Of a DNA stretch of 64,000 nucleotides, positions 9,542-18,085 are shown piece after piece. How positions within the stretch are numbered: position 1 is the first letter of the stretch; every line of letters begins with the position of its first letter. Made by a program: the position numbers and the translations under genes. The notes beneath the pieces were generated by a model that was not told the origin of the DNA, made no database searches, and saw only the letters and a program-made list of their open reading frames with translations. The stretch is from Cohaesibacter marisflavi (GTDB lineage: Bacteria; Pseudomonadota; Alphaproteobacteria; Rhizobiales; Cohaesibacteraceae), in assembly GCF_900115225.1 (NCBI RefSeq), contig NZ_FOVR01000002.1, positions 62,001 through 126,000 on the forward strand, read 5' to 3'.

Positions 9542-10567
9542 ATGAAACGTTCAGTTAAATTGCTGGCCGGTGTCGCCGCAGTAGCCCTTTCAGCCATGGT
9601 TTCCATGTCAGCACAGGCCGAAACCCTGCGTTTTGCCACAACCCTGCCAGAAGCAGATAACCCAGAAACCCACGCCATGAAGGCGTTTGAGCAATATGTC
9701 GAGTTCCACACCAATGGCGACATTGATGTGCAGCTGCTTCATGGTGGTGTCGGTGGCGACCGTGAAATTCTGGAAAGCGTTCGCAACGGCATCTTCCAGA
9801 TGACCGCAACAACCGATGGGGCTCTTGCCTCTTTCTATCCGGGTGTGCAGGTCTTCTCGATGCCATATCTGTTCCGCTCGACCCGCCATGCTGTGGAATT
9901 CATGAATAACGCACCTGTCATGGATGACTTTGTGGCTGACGTGGAAAAAGAAGCCGGTCTTCGCATTGTTGGCTTTGCGGCTGATGGCTTCCGTAACTTT
10001 GTGAACAACAAGCACCCGATCAAGACCCCTGCAGATGTGGAAGGCCTCAAGCTGCGTTCCATGGAAAGCCCCGTCATGATCGCGCTGATGAAAAGCCTCG
10101 GCGCTGCGCCAACGCCAATTCCGTTCCCGGAAAGCGCCATGGCGATCCGCCAAGGTGTTGTTGACGGCGGCGAAAACCCCCCATCCACCGTTATCAATGG
10201 CGGCTGGGCCGAAGTTATCAAATATATGTCTCTGGATGAGCACATCTTCTCTGCCGTGTTTGCCTATGCCAATCCGGCTTTCCTTGATGGCTTGAGCGAG
10301 CAGAATCGCGCAGCGGTTCTGGATGGCGTGAATCTTTACACCACCATCATGCTGGCTGGTAAAGGGCAGGGCTACCTCTCCGACACCCAGAAGATCAGCG
10401 ATATGGGCGTTGAGGTCTATGTGAACTCGCCTGACGAGAAAAAAGCATTCGGTGAAAAGGCCCAGAAGCCGGTACGCGAGTTCCTGTCTGAAGAACTCGG
10501 TGCTGACTATGTGGATGGTTTCCTGGCCGCTGTGTCGGATACTGAAGCCAAACTCTACGGCGAATAA
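9542..10567 (+). CDS. dctP: TRAP transporter solute-binding protein, DctP family (system 1)
   Basis: A 341-residue periplasmic receptor. The signal peptide ends at AQA (residue 26) before ETLRFATT. The segment GLKLRSMESPVMIALMKSLGAAPTPIPF is the DctP-family stretch that supplies the ligand carboxylate-binding arginine (here in KLRSME). The ATG at 9542 is fixed by AGGAGG at 9532-9537. It heads the operon dctP-dctQ-dctM-dehydrogenase-aldolase-kinase. The ligand is very likely an organic acid, probably a sugar acid or hydroxy acid judging by the downstream enzymes. Confidence 0.94.
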   Translation: MKRSVKLLAGVAAVALSAMVSMSAQAETLRFATTLPEADNPETHAMKAFEQYVEFHTNGDIDVQLLHGGVGGDREILESVRNGIFQMTATTDGALASFYPGVQVFSMPYLFRSTRHAVEFMNNAPVMDDFVADVEKEAGLRIVGFAADGFRNFVNNKHPIKTPADVEGLKLRSMESPVMIALMKSLGAAPTPIPFPESAMAIRQGVVDGGENPPSTVINGGWAEVIKYMSLDEHIFSAVFAYANPAFLDGLSEQNRAAVLDGVNLYTTIMLAGKGQGYLSDTQKISDMGVEVYVNSPDEKKAFGEKAQKPVREFLSEELGADYVDGFLAAVSDTEAKLYGE

Positions 10568-10590
10568 GTCTTTTTCGCTGTAACCAATGC

Positions 10591-10642
10591 GCCTGCCGGC
10601 TCCGAGCCTCCCTTTCACATCCCTCTATGGGAGCCGGCAGGC
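10591..10642 (+). other. Perfect 12-bp hairpin between dctP and dctQ
   Basis: GCCTGCCGGCTC and GAGCCGGCAGGC form a GC-rich stem with a 28-base loop, 24 bases after the dctP stop and 23 before the dctQ start. No T-run follows, so it is more likely an mRNA-stabilising or processing element that raises receptor level over membrane subunits than a full terminator. Confidence 0.6.
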
Positions 10643-10664
10643 CTTATCCGAATGGAATTTTCTT

Positions 10665-11168
10665 ATGGCATCTTCTCTGACACAGAGTTATCTGCGTTGG
10701 ACAGCCAAGCTGTCGAACGCTACGGAATATCTGGCGGTGGCGATATTTGCCGGGATTGTATTGGTCAACTTCATGGCTGTGGGGGCGCGCTATGTGCTCG
10801 CCGATCCCATTGGCTGGAGTGAAGAAGCCCTGCGCTATGCCATTGTCTGGGCTGTGTATCTGGTGGCTGGTGCCACCTTTCGTCATGGCGAACAGATGAT
10901 GATCGACCTCATCGTCATCATTCCGTCCGACATGATCAAGCGCATCGCGGCCCTTCTTTCCCTTCTGACCACATTGGTACTGGCTGCAATTGTTGTCGCG
11001 CTCGGCATTCCATTTCTTATGGACACGGGGCAGGTTTCCCCCTCCATGCGCCTGCCTATGTGGATCCCCTACGCGTCAGTTGTCATCGGCTACCTGATGA
11101 TCGCGATCCAAGCGATTGCCGGTTACATCGAGCAGCCTGTGCTTGGCAACAAGGAGCCTGCAAAATGA
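10665..11168 (+). CDS. dctQ: TRAP transporter small permease, DctQ family (system 1)
   Basis: A 167-residue membrane protein with four predicted transmembrane helices and the DctQ element WSEEALRYAIVWAVYLVAG near residues 55-75. The ATG at 10665 gives a normal DctQ length; an upstream in-frame start would place coding sequence inside the intergenic hairpin. The stop overlaps the dctM start (ATGA), so translation of the two membrane subunits is probably coupled. Confidence 0.92.
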   Translation: MASSLTQSYLRWTAKLSNATEYLAVAIFAGIVLVNFMAVGARYVLADPIGWSEEALRYAIVWAVYLVAGATFRHGEQMMIDLIVIIPSDMIKRIAALLSLLTTLVLAAIVVALGIPFLMDTGQVSPSMRLPMWIPYASVVIGYLMIAIQAIAGYIEQPVLGNKEPAK

Positions 11169-12442
11169 GCCCGGCAGCAATCTTTTCAACCTTCTTCTTT
11201 CTGGTATTGATCGGCTCTCCCATCGCCGTGGCGCTGGGTTTGACGGGTGCCTCTGCCGCCTGGTTTGCGCATCTTCCGATGGTCATCATCCCGACGCGCT
11301 TTTTCAGCTCTCTGGACAATTTCTCACTCCTCGCCGCGCCGTTCTATATTTTTGCCGGTGAAGTGATGAACCGGGGTGGCATTACCGAAACGCTGATTAC
11401 CTTCGCGGCAAAGATCACCCGCTTTGTGTCCGGTGGTGCTGCCTATGCCAATATTCTGGCCTCTGTGCTATTTGCCGGCATCTCGGGCACAGCGATTGCC
11501 GATACGGCAGCTCTTGGCAAGATATTTATCAACGGCATGCCCAAGCAGGGCTATACCAAGGAATTCTCTGCCGCTGTTACCGTTGCCAGTTCCATGATCG
11601 GACCGATCATTCCCCCTTCGGTGATCATGATCGTCTATGCGTCGGTGGCTCAGGTTTCCATCATCAAGTTGTTTGTCGCTGGCATCGTTCCGGGGTTGAT
11701 CCTCGGGGGCGCATGCGCCGCCATTGTGCTGATCACCGCTCTGACCAAAGGGTTGCCAAAGGGCGAGATCAAGGCGGTCGACAAATCGGATAAACAGCTG
11801 GTGTTCGAAACCGCGCTGGTCTTCTCCATTCCGCTGTTCATCGTTTTCGGTACGCTTTCGGGTGTCTTTACGGCAACCGAGGCAGGCGGCATTGCCTGTG
11901 TCTATGCGATGGTTCTGGGGCGGTTTGTTCTCAAGACCCTGTCGGGACGCAACATCCTCGCCTGCATGCGGGCCTCCATGCGGACAACAGCAAGCCTTTA
12001 TCTGGTGATCGCAGGGGCATCGGTGCTGTCCTACATTCTCACCGTAACCGGCGCCATTTCTTCGGTTCGATCTTTGACTGCGATCTTCTCGGGCGATCCG
12101 ACAATCTTTCTGTTCTTTGTGCTGGGCATTCTGATTGTTGCAGGCTTCTTCCTTGAGCCGGGCGTTCAGGTACTGCTGCTGGCGCCGATCTTCTTGCCGA
12201 TCTCCCGCAGCCTGGGCATCGACGAAATGCAATTCGCCATGGTCTTCCTGCTTTCGGGCACCCTGAGCCTGATGACCCCTCCTGTCGGCATCTGCCTCTT
12301 CGTGGCCGCGCAAATAGGCGAGATAAGCATCGGGCGCATGTTCAAGGCGATCATGCCCTTCCTGATCGCCCAGATCATCGCAATCTCTCTTCTCATCATT
12401 TGGCCGGATCTTGTCACGTTCCTGCCCAACATGGTCAACTAG
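11165..12442 (+). CDS. dctM: TRAP transporter large permease, DctM family (system 1)
   Basis: A 425-residue permease with about twelve hydrophobic segments. It has the DctM signatures GISGTAIADTAALGKI and IIPPSVIMIVYASVA, and a second related region near LMTPPVGICLFVAA. Together with DctQ it forms the Na+-coupled membrane complex that accepts substrate from DctP. It starts at the ATG overlapping the dctQ stop. The next gene begins 2 bases after its stop, which ties uptake to the downstream dehydrogenase. Confidence 0.94.
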   Translation: MSPAAIFSTFFFLVLIGSPIAVALGLTGASAAWFAHLPMVIIPTRFFSSLDNFSLLAAPFYIFAGEVMNRGGITETLITFAAKITRFVSGGAAYANILASVLFAGISGTAIADTAALGKIFINGMPKQGYTKEFSAAVTVASSMIGPIIPPSVIMIVYASVAQVSIIKLFVAGIVPGLILGGACAAIVLITALTKGLPKGEIKAVDKSDKQLVFETALVFSIPLFIVFGTLSGVFTATEAGGIACVYAMVLGRFVLKTLSGRNILACMRASMRTTASLYLVIAGASVLSYILTVTGAISSVRSLTAIFSGDPTIFLFFVLGILIVAGFFLEPGVQVLLLAPIFLPISRSLGIDEMQFAMVFLLSGTLSLMTPPVGICLFVAAQIGEISIGRMFKAIMPFLIAQIIAISLLIIWPDLVTFLPNMVN

Positions 12443-12444
12443 CA

Positions 12445-13434
12445 ATGACAAAGCAAAAAATCCTCGTTCTGACGGAACAGTTCACCAATGAATGCCCTCT
12501 GTTCGATCCTCTGCGTGATGCGGGATATGACGTGGTCGTGAACGAAACCGGACGTCTCCCCGACGAACCGACCCTTAAGGAAATGCTCTCCAGCGGTGTG
12601 GTGGCCACCATTGCCGGAGGCGAACCCTATACCCCTGACGTGATCGCTTCAGCCAAGGATCTCAAGATGATTGCGCGTTGGGGCGTCGGATATGACAAGG
12701 TCAATGTCCCCGCAGCGACCGAGCATGGCATCCCCCTTGCCATGGCTTTTGGTCAGAACCACGAGAGCGTGGCCGAATATGCGCATGCAATGGCTCTGTC
12801 TCTTGCCTGCGGTATCGGGCGCCGCGATGCCATGGTGCATGGCGGTACATGGATGTTTGATGGTTTCCATCCCGGTCTTTGGGAGCGCACCGCTGGTCTC
12901 ATTGGCCTTGGCCGCATTGGTGGAGCCATGGCACGACGCCTCAATGGGCAATCCATGCGGGTTCTGGTCTATGATCCATATGTGACCGAAGAACAGGCCG
13001 AAGCTGCTGGTGTCGAGAAATGTGATCTCGATACGCTTCTGGCCGAGAGTGATCTCATTTCGGTCCATGCTCCCTCAACCCCAGAGACGCGCCACACGCT
13101 GAATGCTGAAACCTTCGCCAAGATGAAGGATGGCGTCATTGTCATCAACACCTCGCGCGGGCCGCTGATTGACGAGGCCGCTCTGGTCGATGCGATCAAA
13201 TCCGGCAAGGTCTATGGTGCTGGTCTGGACGTGTTCGAGACCGAGCCTCTGCCGGCCGATAGCCCGTTGCGCAGCTGTGACAATGTCATTCTCAGCCCGC
13301 ATGTGTCCGGTATGGACAAGATGGCCGAGAAGCGAGTGACCCTGCGCTGCGTCTATAACATTCTGGCTTGGCTCAACGGCGATCCCAAAGAGCTTCTGCC
13401 CTATGTGGTCAATCCCGAAACGCTGAAAATCTGA
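12445..13434 (+). CDS. D-isomer-specific 2-hydroxyacid dehydrogenase (SerA-like)
   Basis: A 329-residue NAD(P)-dependent dehydrogenase interconverting a D-2-hydroxyacid and its 2-oxoacid. The nucleotide-binding loop is GLGRIGGA, with an acidic residue at the next strand end (VYDPY) favouring NAD. Catalytic residues fit the family: Arg in NTSRGPLID, Glu in DVFETEPL, His in LSPHVSG. It lacks the C-terminal ACT domain of biosynthetic SerA. It starts 2 bases after dctM and precedes an aldolase acting on 2-oxoacids, so a hydroxyacid-to-oxoacid step after uptake is a reasonable inference. The exact substrate is unknown. Confidence 0.9.
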   Translation: MTKQKILVLTEQFTNECPLFDPLRDAGYDVVVNETGRLPDEPTLKEMLSSGVVATIAGGEPYTPDVIASAKDLKMIARWGVGYDKVNVPAATEHGIPLAMAFGQNHESVAEYAHAMALSLACGIGRRDAMVHGGTWMFDGFHPGLWERTAGLIGLGRIGGAMARRLNGQSMRVLVYDPYVTEEQAEAAGVEKCDLDTLLAESDLISVHAPSTPETRHTLNAETFAKMKDGVIVINTSRGPLIDEAALVDAIKSGKVYGAGLDVFETEPLPADSPLRSCDNVILSPHVSGMDKMAEKRVTLRCVYNILAWLNGDPKELLPYVVNPETLKI

Positions 13435-13472
13435 ACGGCAAATCCCGAAAGTCTAATAAGAGGAATATAACA

Positions 13473-14408
13473 ATGACCAAAGAAATCTCGGGCATCATCC
13501 CCGTTGTATTGACGCCGTTCACCGACGACAACAAAATCGACTGGGCTGGCTATGAGCGCCTGATCGAGTGGTATCTGGAAAATGGCGCAACAGCGCTGTT
13601 TGCGGTCTGCCAGTCGTCCGAAATGCTGTTCCTGAGCGTTGAAGAACGCGCCGAGTTGGCTCGCTTCACGGTCAAAAAGGTGGCCGGGCGTGTGCCTGTC
13701 ATGGCATCGGGTCATATCTCCGATTCTCTGGCAGATCAGAAAACCGAGCTAGGCGCCATGGTTGATACCGGTGTTGACGCCATTGTTCTGGTGACCAACC
13801 GCCTTGATCCGGACCAGAAAGGTGCAGATGCCTTCCGCACCAATCTTGATGCGCTTCTCGACTTCCTGCCGGACGATCTGCCTTTGGGCCTTTATGAATG
13901 TCCCGCTCCCTATCGCCGCCTGATGAGCGACGATGAAGTGACCTATTGCGCCAAATCGGGCCGCTTTGTCATCGTCAAGGATGTCTCTTGCGATCTGGAA
14001 ACGGTCAAGCGCCGCGTGGAACTGGTCAAGGGTACGCCGATGAAAATCTGCAACGCCAACGCCGCCATCGCGACGCCAGCCATGCAGGCGGGCTCGGCAG
14101 GCTTCTGCGGCGTCTTTACCAACATCCATCCCGATCTCTATCGCTGGGTGATGGACCATGGCGCAGAGCATCCAGAGCTGTGCGAAGAACTCTCCGTCTT
14201 CCTCGTTCTCGCAGCCACGGTTGAGCCAATGGGCTATCCGAAAATGGCCAAGCTCTTTCATCAGCGTATGGGCACATTCTCCAGCATTCACAGTCGCGTG
14301 GTTCCCTTCGATATCGAAGAGAAATTCTGGGCTCTGGGGGCTATCATCGACCGCATCGAGCAGGGCACGGATCTGTATCGCAAGAAAATCGCGGCTCTGG
14401 GAGAATAG
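13473..14408 (+). CDS. DHDPS/N-acetylneuraminate-lyase family aldolase
   Basis: A 311-residue class I aldolase-fold protein. The Schiff-base lysine is in FVIVKDVS (about residue 168) and the catalytic tyrosine in GLYECPAPYRR (about 140). The carboxylate-binding GTTGE loop of typical members is replaced by CQSSEM (about 46-51), so lysine biosynthesis is unlikely. Cleavage of a 2-keto-3-deoxy acid to pyruvate and an aldehyde is more plausible. The start is set by AAGAGGA at 13458-13464. The next gene begins 5 bases after the stop. Confidence 0.88.
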   Translation: MTKEISGIIPVVLTPFTDDNKIDWAGYERLIEWYLENGATALFAVCQSSEMLFLSVEERAELARFTVKKVAGRVPVMASGHISDSLADQKTELGAMVDTGVDAIVLVTNRLDPDQKGADAFRTNLDALLDFLPDDLPLGLYECPAPYRRLMSDDEVTYCAKSGRFVIVKDVSCDLETVKRRVELVKGTPMKICNANAAIATPAMQAGSAGFCGVFTNIHPDLYRWVMDHGAEHPELCEELSVFLVLAATVEPMGYPKMAKLFHQRMGTFSSIHSRVVPFDIEEKFWALGAIIDRIEQGTDLYRKKIAALGE

Positions 14409-14413
14409 CATCC

Positions 14414-15331
14414 ATGTCGATCACGGTATTCGGATCTGTCAATCTGGATCTGACGGTATCTGTTGAGCAGATGCCGGAACCGGGCGTAACCAGCCATGCC
14501 ACCGGCTTCCTCAAGGGGCTCGGTGGCAAGGGCGCCAACCAGGCGGTTGCGGCCACCAGACTGGCCAGGGGGGCGGTGCGCTTTGTGGCCGCCATCGGTG
14601 CCGATGCTTTTGGCGATAGTCTGAAGGCCAGCCTGGACGGGCTTGGTGTTGATACCAGAGATCTGGTCACGATGCCGGAGCATGATTCCGGTATCGCCCT
14701 TATCCATGTCGATGTCTCTTCACAGAATACGATCACCGTCGTTGGCGGGGCCAATATGGCCTGGTCAGCTGAGGGACCTGATGCGTGCTGCTTTGATAAG
14801 TGCAAGGTCGCCTTGTTCCAATTGGAAACGCCACAGGACGCCACCATTGCTGCCATGCGCAAGGCACGCGCAGCCGGTGCCTCCGTCATTCTGGATCCCG
14901 CACCGATCACCACTTCCGGCATGGATGCCCTGTTGGCCGAGGCGGATATCATTACCCCAAATGAAACCGAAGCGGCCGGCCTTTCGGGCACCAAGCCAAC
15001 CAATCTGGAAGAAGCGCGGGAGGTTGCCCGCAGTCTTTGCGCACGCGGTCCTCGAACCGTTATCGTCAAGCTCGGCGCCAAAGGGCTGGCCTATGCCAGT
15101 AGTGAAGGGCAGGGCGGCATAATGGAGCCTTTTAAGGTCAAGGCGATAGATACCGTGGCGGCGGGAGACAGCTTTAATGGTGCCTTGGCTGTGGCTCTGT
15201 CAGAGGGTATGCCGCTTGAGGCTGCTCTGCGCTTTGCCTCCGCAGCAGGGGCGCTGGCCACTACGAAAAAGGGCGCCAGCGAAGCGGTTCCCGATCGCGC
15301 CGCAGTGGATGGCTTGATTTCGAACGCTTGA
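14414..15331 (+). CDS. PfkB/ribokinase-family carbohydrate kinase
   Basis: A 305-residue sugar kinase. GGKGANQAVAA (about residues 37-47) is the first PfkB signature, and DTVAAGDSFNGALA near residue 245 is the second, containing the catalytic Asp and the anion hole. The N-terminus MSITVFGSVNLDL matches ribokinase. It closes the TRAP-dehydrogenase-aldolase operon and could phosphorylate a sugar or the aldehyde product of the aldolase. Ribose is not specifically supported because no ribose importer or RbsD is nearby. Confidence 0.88.
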   Translation: MSITVFGSVNLDLTVSVEQMPEPGVTSHATGFLKGLGGKGANQAVAATRLARGAVRFVAAIGADAFGDSLKASLDGLGVDTRDLVTMPEHDSGIALIHVDVSSQNTITVVGGANMAWSAEGPDACCFDKCKVALFQLETPQDATIAAMRKARAAGASVILDPAPITTSGMDALLAEADIITPNETEAAGLSGTKPTNLEEAREVARSLCARGPRTVIVKLGAKGLAYASSEGQGGIMEPFKVKAIDTVAAGDSFNGALAVALSEGMPLEAALRFASAAGALATTKKGASEAVPDRAAVDGLISNA

Positions 15332-15736
15332 AATGAACGCTACAAGAGAAAAGACAGCTAAAGGGCTGGGCTTGCAGATGCAGGCTCTGCCCTTTGCGCA
15401 TTCAGGACTCGCCGCCGGTCCCTTCGGCTCGCTATCACGACAATGTGAATGGGCCGGTGCAAAATTTGGCTCATATGCGCGCAAATGAGGTTAATAGGGA
15501 ACCATTACCGTCGTGGCGCGTTCCCTTCAAACTGGAAAAAAGCCGGGTTTTGTGGTAAAATGTTCCCTCATAATAACGGGTTGAATTTGGCTGATCCCGG
15601 TGCGCTGTACCACAAATCCGCTTTTCAAAGGTGGCCTGTGGGAAGCCTGATTGTCTCTAGACTATGAGACAGTTTCATTCGTTCATCGCCTCGGTGTCGG
15701 GCATGGCAAACCAACAAAGCAAGCGGGGACAAGGAT
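15332..15736. other. Intergenic region between kinase and BA14K-like gene
   Basis: About 400 bases without a credible gene. AAAGGGC (15360-15366) and GCCCTTT (15389-15395) form a weak hairpin after the kinase but lack a T-run. The promoter of the downstream secreted-protein gene should lie here; no clear boxes can be assigned. Confidence 0.4.
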
Positions 15737-16132
15737 ATGAAATTACGTAGAACAATCGTGGCTTCGGCTATTGCACTGTGTATGGGAATTACCGGTTTGC
15801 CTCTGGGCAATGTCAACGCATCACTGGGCGTGGTTGGTGTTTCCGAAGCGCAAGCCCAACCGGCTCCGAGATGGCGGAAAAAACCAATTCGTCGCAGACC
15901 GCCAGTTCGACGTAGAAGCAACAGCAACAATGTGGGCGCTGGCGTCGCAGGGGCGATCATCGGACTGGCCGTCGGTGCCATTGCAGCAGATGCTGCACGC
16001 AAGAATTCCAATCGCTACCGTGCGCCGGAATGGTGCAACGTGCGTGCCTGCTCAAGCCGCTACAGAAGCTTCCGGGCCTATGACTGCACCTTCCAGCCTT
16101 ATAACGGCCCACGCAGATATTGCCGCATGTAG
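15737..16132 (+). CDS. BA14K-like secreted cysteine-containing protein
   Basis: A small exported protein of 131 residues. A signal peptide ends near AQAQ (about residue 41), then comes an Arg/Pro-rich basic stretch and a Gly/Ala hydrophobic helix (about 73-93). The C-terminal module holds four cysteines with [20 protein letters not shown], resembling the BA14K lectin-like family of Brucella and other Hyphomicrobiales (motif RYRSF then a Gly/Arg/Cys end). It is probably in the envelope. The ribosome site AAGGA is very close to the ATG. Function is unknown. Confidence 0.8.
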   Translation: MKLRRTIVASAIALCMGITGLPLGNVNASLGVVGVSEAQAQPAPRWRKKPIRRRPPVRRRSNSNNVGAGVAGAIIGLAVGAIAADAARKNSNRYRAPEWCNVRACSSRYRSFRAYDCTFQPYNGPRRYCRM

Positions 16133-16188
16133 GGCATTGGACGCATGAAGGGACGATGCGAACGCGCCTCTTGATGGTCATTGTTACG

Positions 16189-16224
16189 AGCCGATCATCC
16201 GGGATACCGGGTGGTCGGCTTTTG
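16189..16224 (+). terminator. Intrinsic terminator after the BA14K-like gene
   Basis: AGCCGATCATCC pairs with GGGTGGTCGGCT (two G-U pairs) and is followed by TTTTGTG, about 57 bases after the stop codon. Confidence 0.75.
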
Positions 16225-16636
16225 TGTGCAACTGCTAGCAATTTCTTGTGACCAAACCATGCTAGCGCAGCAATTTTCTGGCTTGGAGAGGATCAAAAGG
16301 TGTTTCTTGTGGTAAGACAAAATTCGGTTTATAGGGTTGGTCCCGTCAACTATTTGATACTTTAAGTAGTTGTACCTATTAGGAAATCTTTGAAACTATT
16401 TTCGATCCATGTGACGATACGCTATCAGCACATATCTGCCATGCAATTAAATTCATCATTGCGAATCCAGCGATTTAAAGGAACTATTAGAGCTGTTCTA
16501 ATTTTGATTGCACTGCACAAAAATGATAATCTGTGTATCTGATCTGCGTTTGAGGAATAGGTCGTCATCTGGACGTGCATTCCACGCAAGTGATATACCA
16601 ATGTCTAGTTCTAGAATGAAGTGATGTAGAGAGTTC
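16225..16636. promoter_or_regulatory. Upstream region of pta-ackA with an inverted repeat
   Basis: About 400 AT-leaning bases without a gene. An imperfect inverted repeat at 16347-16372 (CAACTATTT and AAGTAGTTG) could be an operator. It does not match the FNR consensus TTGAT-N4-ATCAA. Confidence 0.35.
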
Positions 16637-18049
16637 ATGACCGTCCCTCCCTCCGCACTCCAGCAACCGATCACAAAGCTCACGTCTCTGACTTTCGATG
16701 AGCTTATGATTGGTCAGTGTGCCAGCGTAACCCGAAGCCTGACACAAACAGATATGAATCTGTTTGCGACGGTCTCTGGCAACGTGGATCCTCTTCATTT
16801 TCCTGAAGGGGCGGATAATGCTGTCTTCTCGCAGCCGGTTGGTCATGGTATGTGGGCTGGCGCTATTTTTTCCGGCTTGCTCGGCTCGCATCTGCCCGGA
16901 CCGGGCACCATCTATCGCAAGCAGAATTTGAAATTCCGCGCCCCCATTCCTCTGGGGGCCTGCGTTACGGCTTCGGTTTCCGTGGTCTCCAAAAGAACCA
17001 CGCCCAAGGGCCACAAGCTGGTAAACTTTGATTGCCGGATGACGGATCAAGAGGGCACAGTGCTGGTGGAAGGCACAGCAGAAGTCATTCCGCCACGCAC
17101 CCATTCCGATCAACCCGGGCACAGTTTGCCGGATTTTCAATTTATCACGCATGACCAGTTGACATCCCTGTCAGACCAGTGCGCGAATTATGACCCTCTG
17201 CCTACTGCAATTATCTACCCCTGCGATGCCCTGTCCCTGCAAAGTGCGTGTGACAGTGCAAAAATGGGGTTGATTGATCCGGTTCTGGTCGGGCCGCAGT
17301 CTGTCATTGAGGCGCTTTCCCGTGATCTGGAGCTTGATATATCAGCCTTCCGCCTTGTGGATGCGCGCCATGAAAAGGACGCTGCGCTCAAGGGTGTTGC
17401 TCTGGCAAAAGCCGGTGAAGTGGGCGCCGTGATGAAGGGCTCCCTGCATACGGATGAACTGATGGCAGCCGTCGTGCGTCGCGATAGTGGTCTGCGTACC
17501 TATCACCGCATTAGCCATGTGTTCGTCATGAACGTGCCGACCTATCACAAGCCCTTGCTGATCACCGACGGTGTCGTCAATATTTCTCCCAACGCCGATG
17601 ACAAGGCGCATATCATTCAAAACGCAGTTGCGCTGGCCCATGTGCTCGGGGTGGAAACACCCAAGGTGGCCATTCTCTCTGCGTTGGAAACCGTAAATCC
17701 GAAAATCATTTCCACCGTTGATGCTGCGGTTCTGTGCAAGATGGCAGACCGAGGACAGATCAAGGGTGCCATTCTTGACGGTCCCTTGGCCTTCGACAAT
17801 GCCATTTCGAAGGACGCAGCAATGACCAAGGGCATCAAATCAGAGGTTGCTGGTGATCCGGACATTCTTCTGGCTCCGGATCTTGCATCCGCAAATATGC
17901 TGGTCAAGCAGCTTTCATTTCTGGCCCATGCCAATGCCGCCGGTATTGTTTTGGGGGCTGCTGTTCCGGTTATCCTGACCAGTCGTGCTGACAGTTTGTC
18001 GGCGCGCCTTGCTTCATGTGCTCTGGCTGTTCTGTTGTCAAACAGATAG
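16637..18049 (+). CDS. pta: MaoC-domain / phosphate acetyl(butyryl)transferase fusion
   Basis: A 470-residue two-domain protein. Residues about 15-155 form a MaoC hot-dog domain (NLFATVSGNVDPLHF, then VGHGMWAGAIFSGLLG), as in R-specific enoyl-CoA hydratases. Residues about 185-470 form a PTA/PTB phosphotransacylase converting acyl-CoA and phosphate to acyl phosphate. This fusion beside ackA is a recurrent alphaproteobacterial arrangement. With acetate kinase it would make ATP from acetyl-CoA, or activate acetate, and suits a facultative anaerobe. Whether the MaoC domain is active is unknown. Confidence 0.93.
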   Translation: MTVPPSALQQPITKLTSLTFDELMIGQCASVTRSLTQTDMNLFATVSGNVDPLHFPEGADNAVFSQPVGHGMWAGAIFSGLLGSHLPGPGTIYRKQNLKFRAPIPLGACVTASVSVVSKRTTPKGHKLVNFDCRMTDQEGTVLVEGTAEVIPPRTHSDQPGHSLPDFQFITHDQLTSLSDQCANYDPLPTAIIYPCDALSLQSACDSAKMGLIDPVLVGPQSVIEALSRDLELDISAFRLVDARHEKDAALKGVALAKAGEVGAVMKGSLHTDELMAAVVRRDSGLRTYHRISHVFVMNVPTYHKPLLITDGVVNISPNADDKAHIIQNAVALAHVLGVETPKVAILSALETVNPKIISTVDAAVLCKMADRGQIKGAILDGPLAFDNAISKDAAMTKGIKSEVAGDPDILLAPDLASANMLVKQLSFLAHANAAGIVLGAAVPVILTSRADSLSARLASCALAVLLSNR

Positions 18050-18085
18050 TCGGGCCTCCTAGTTTGAATAGAAAGAAAAGAACCA

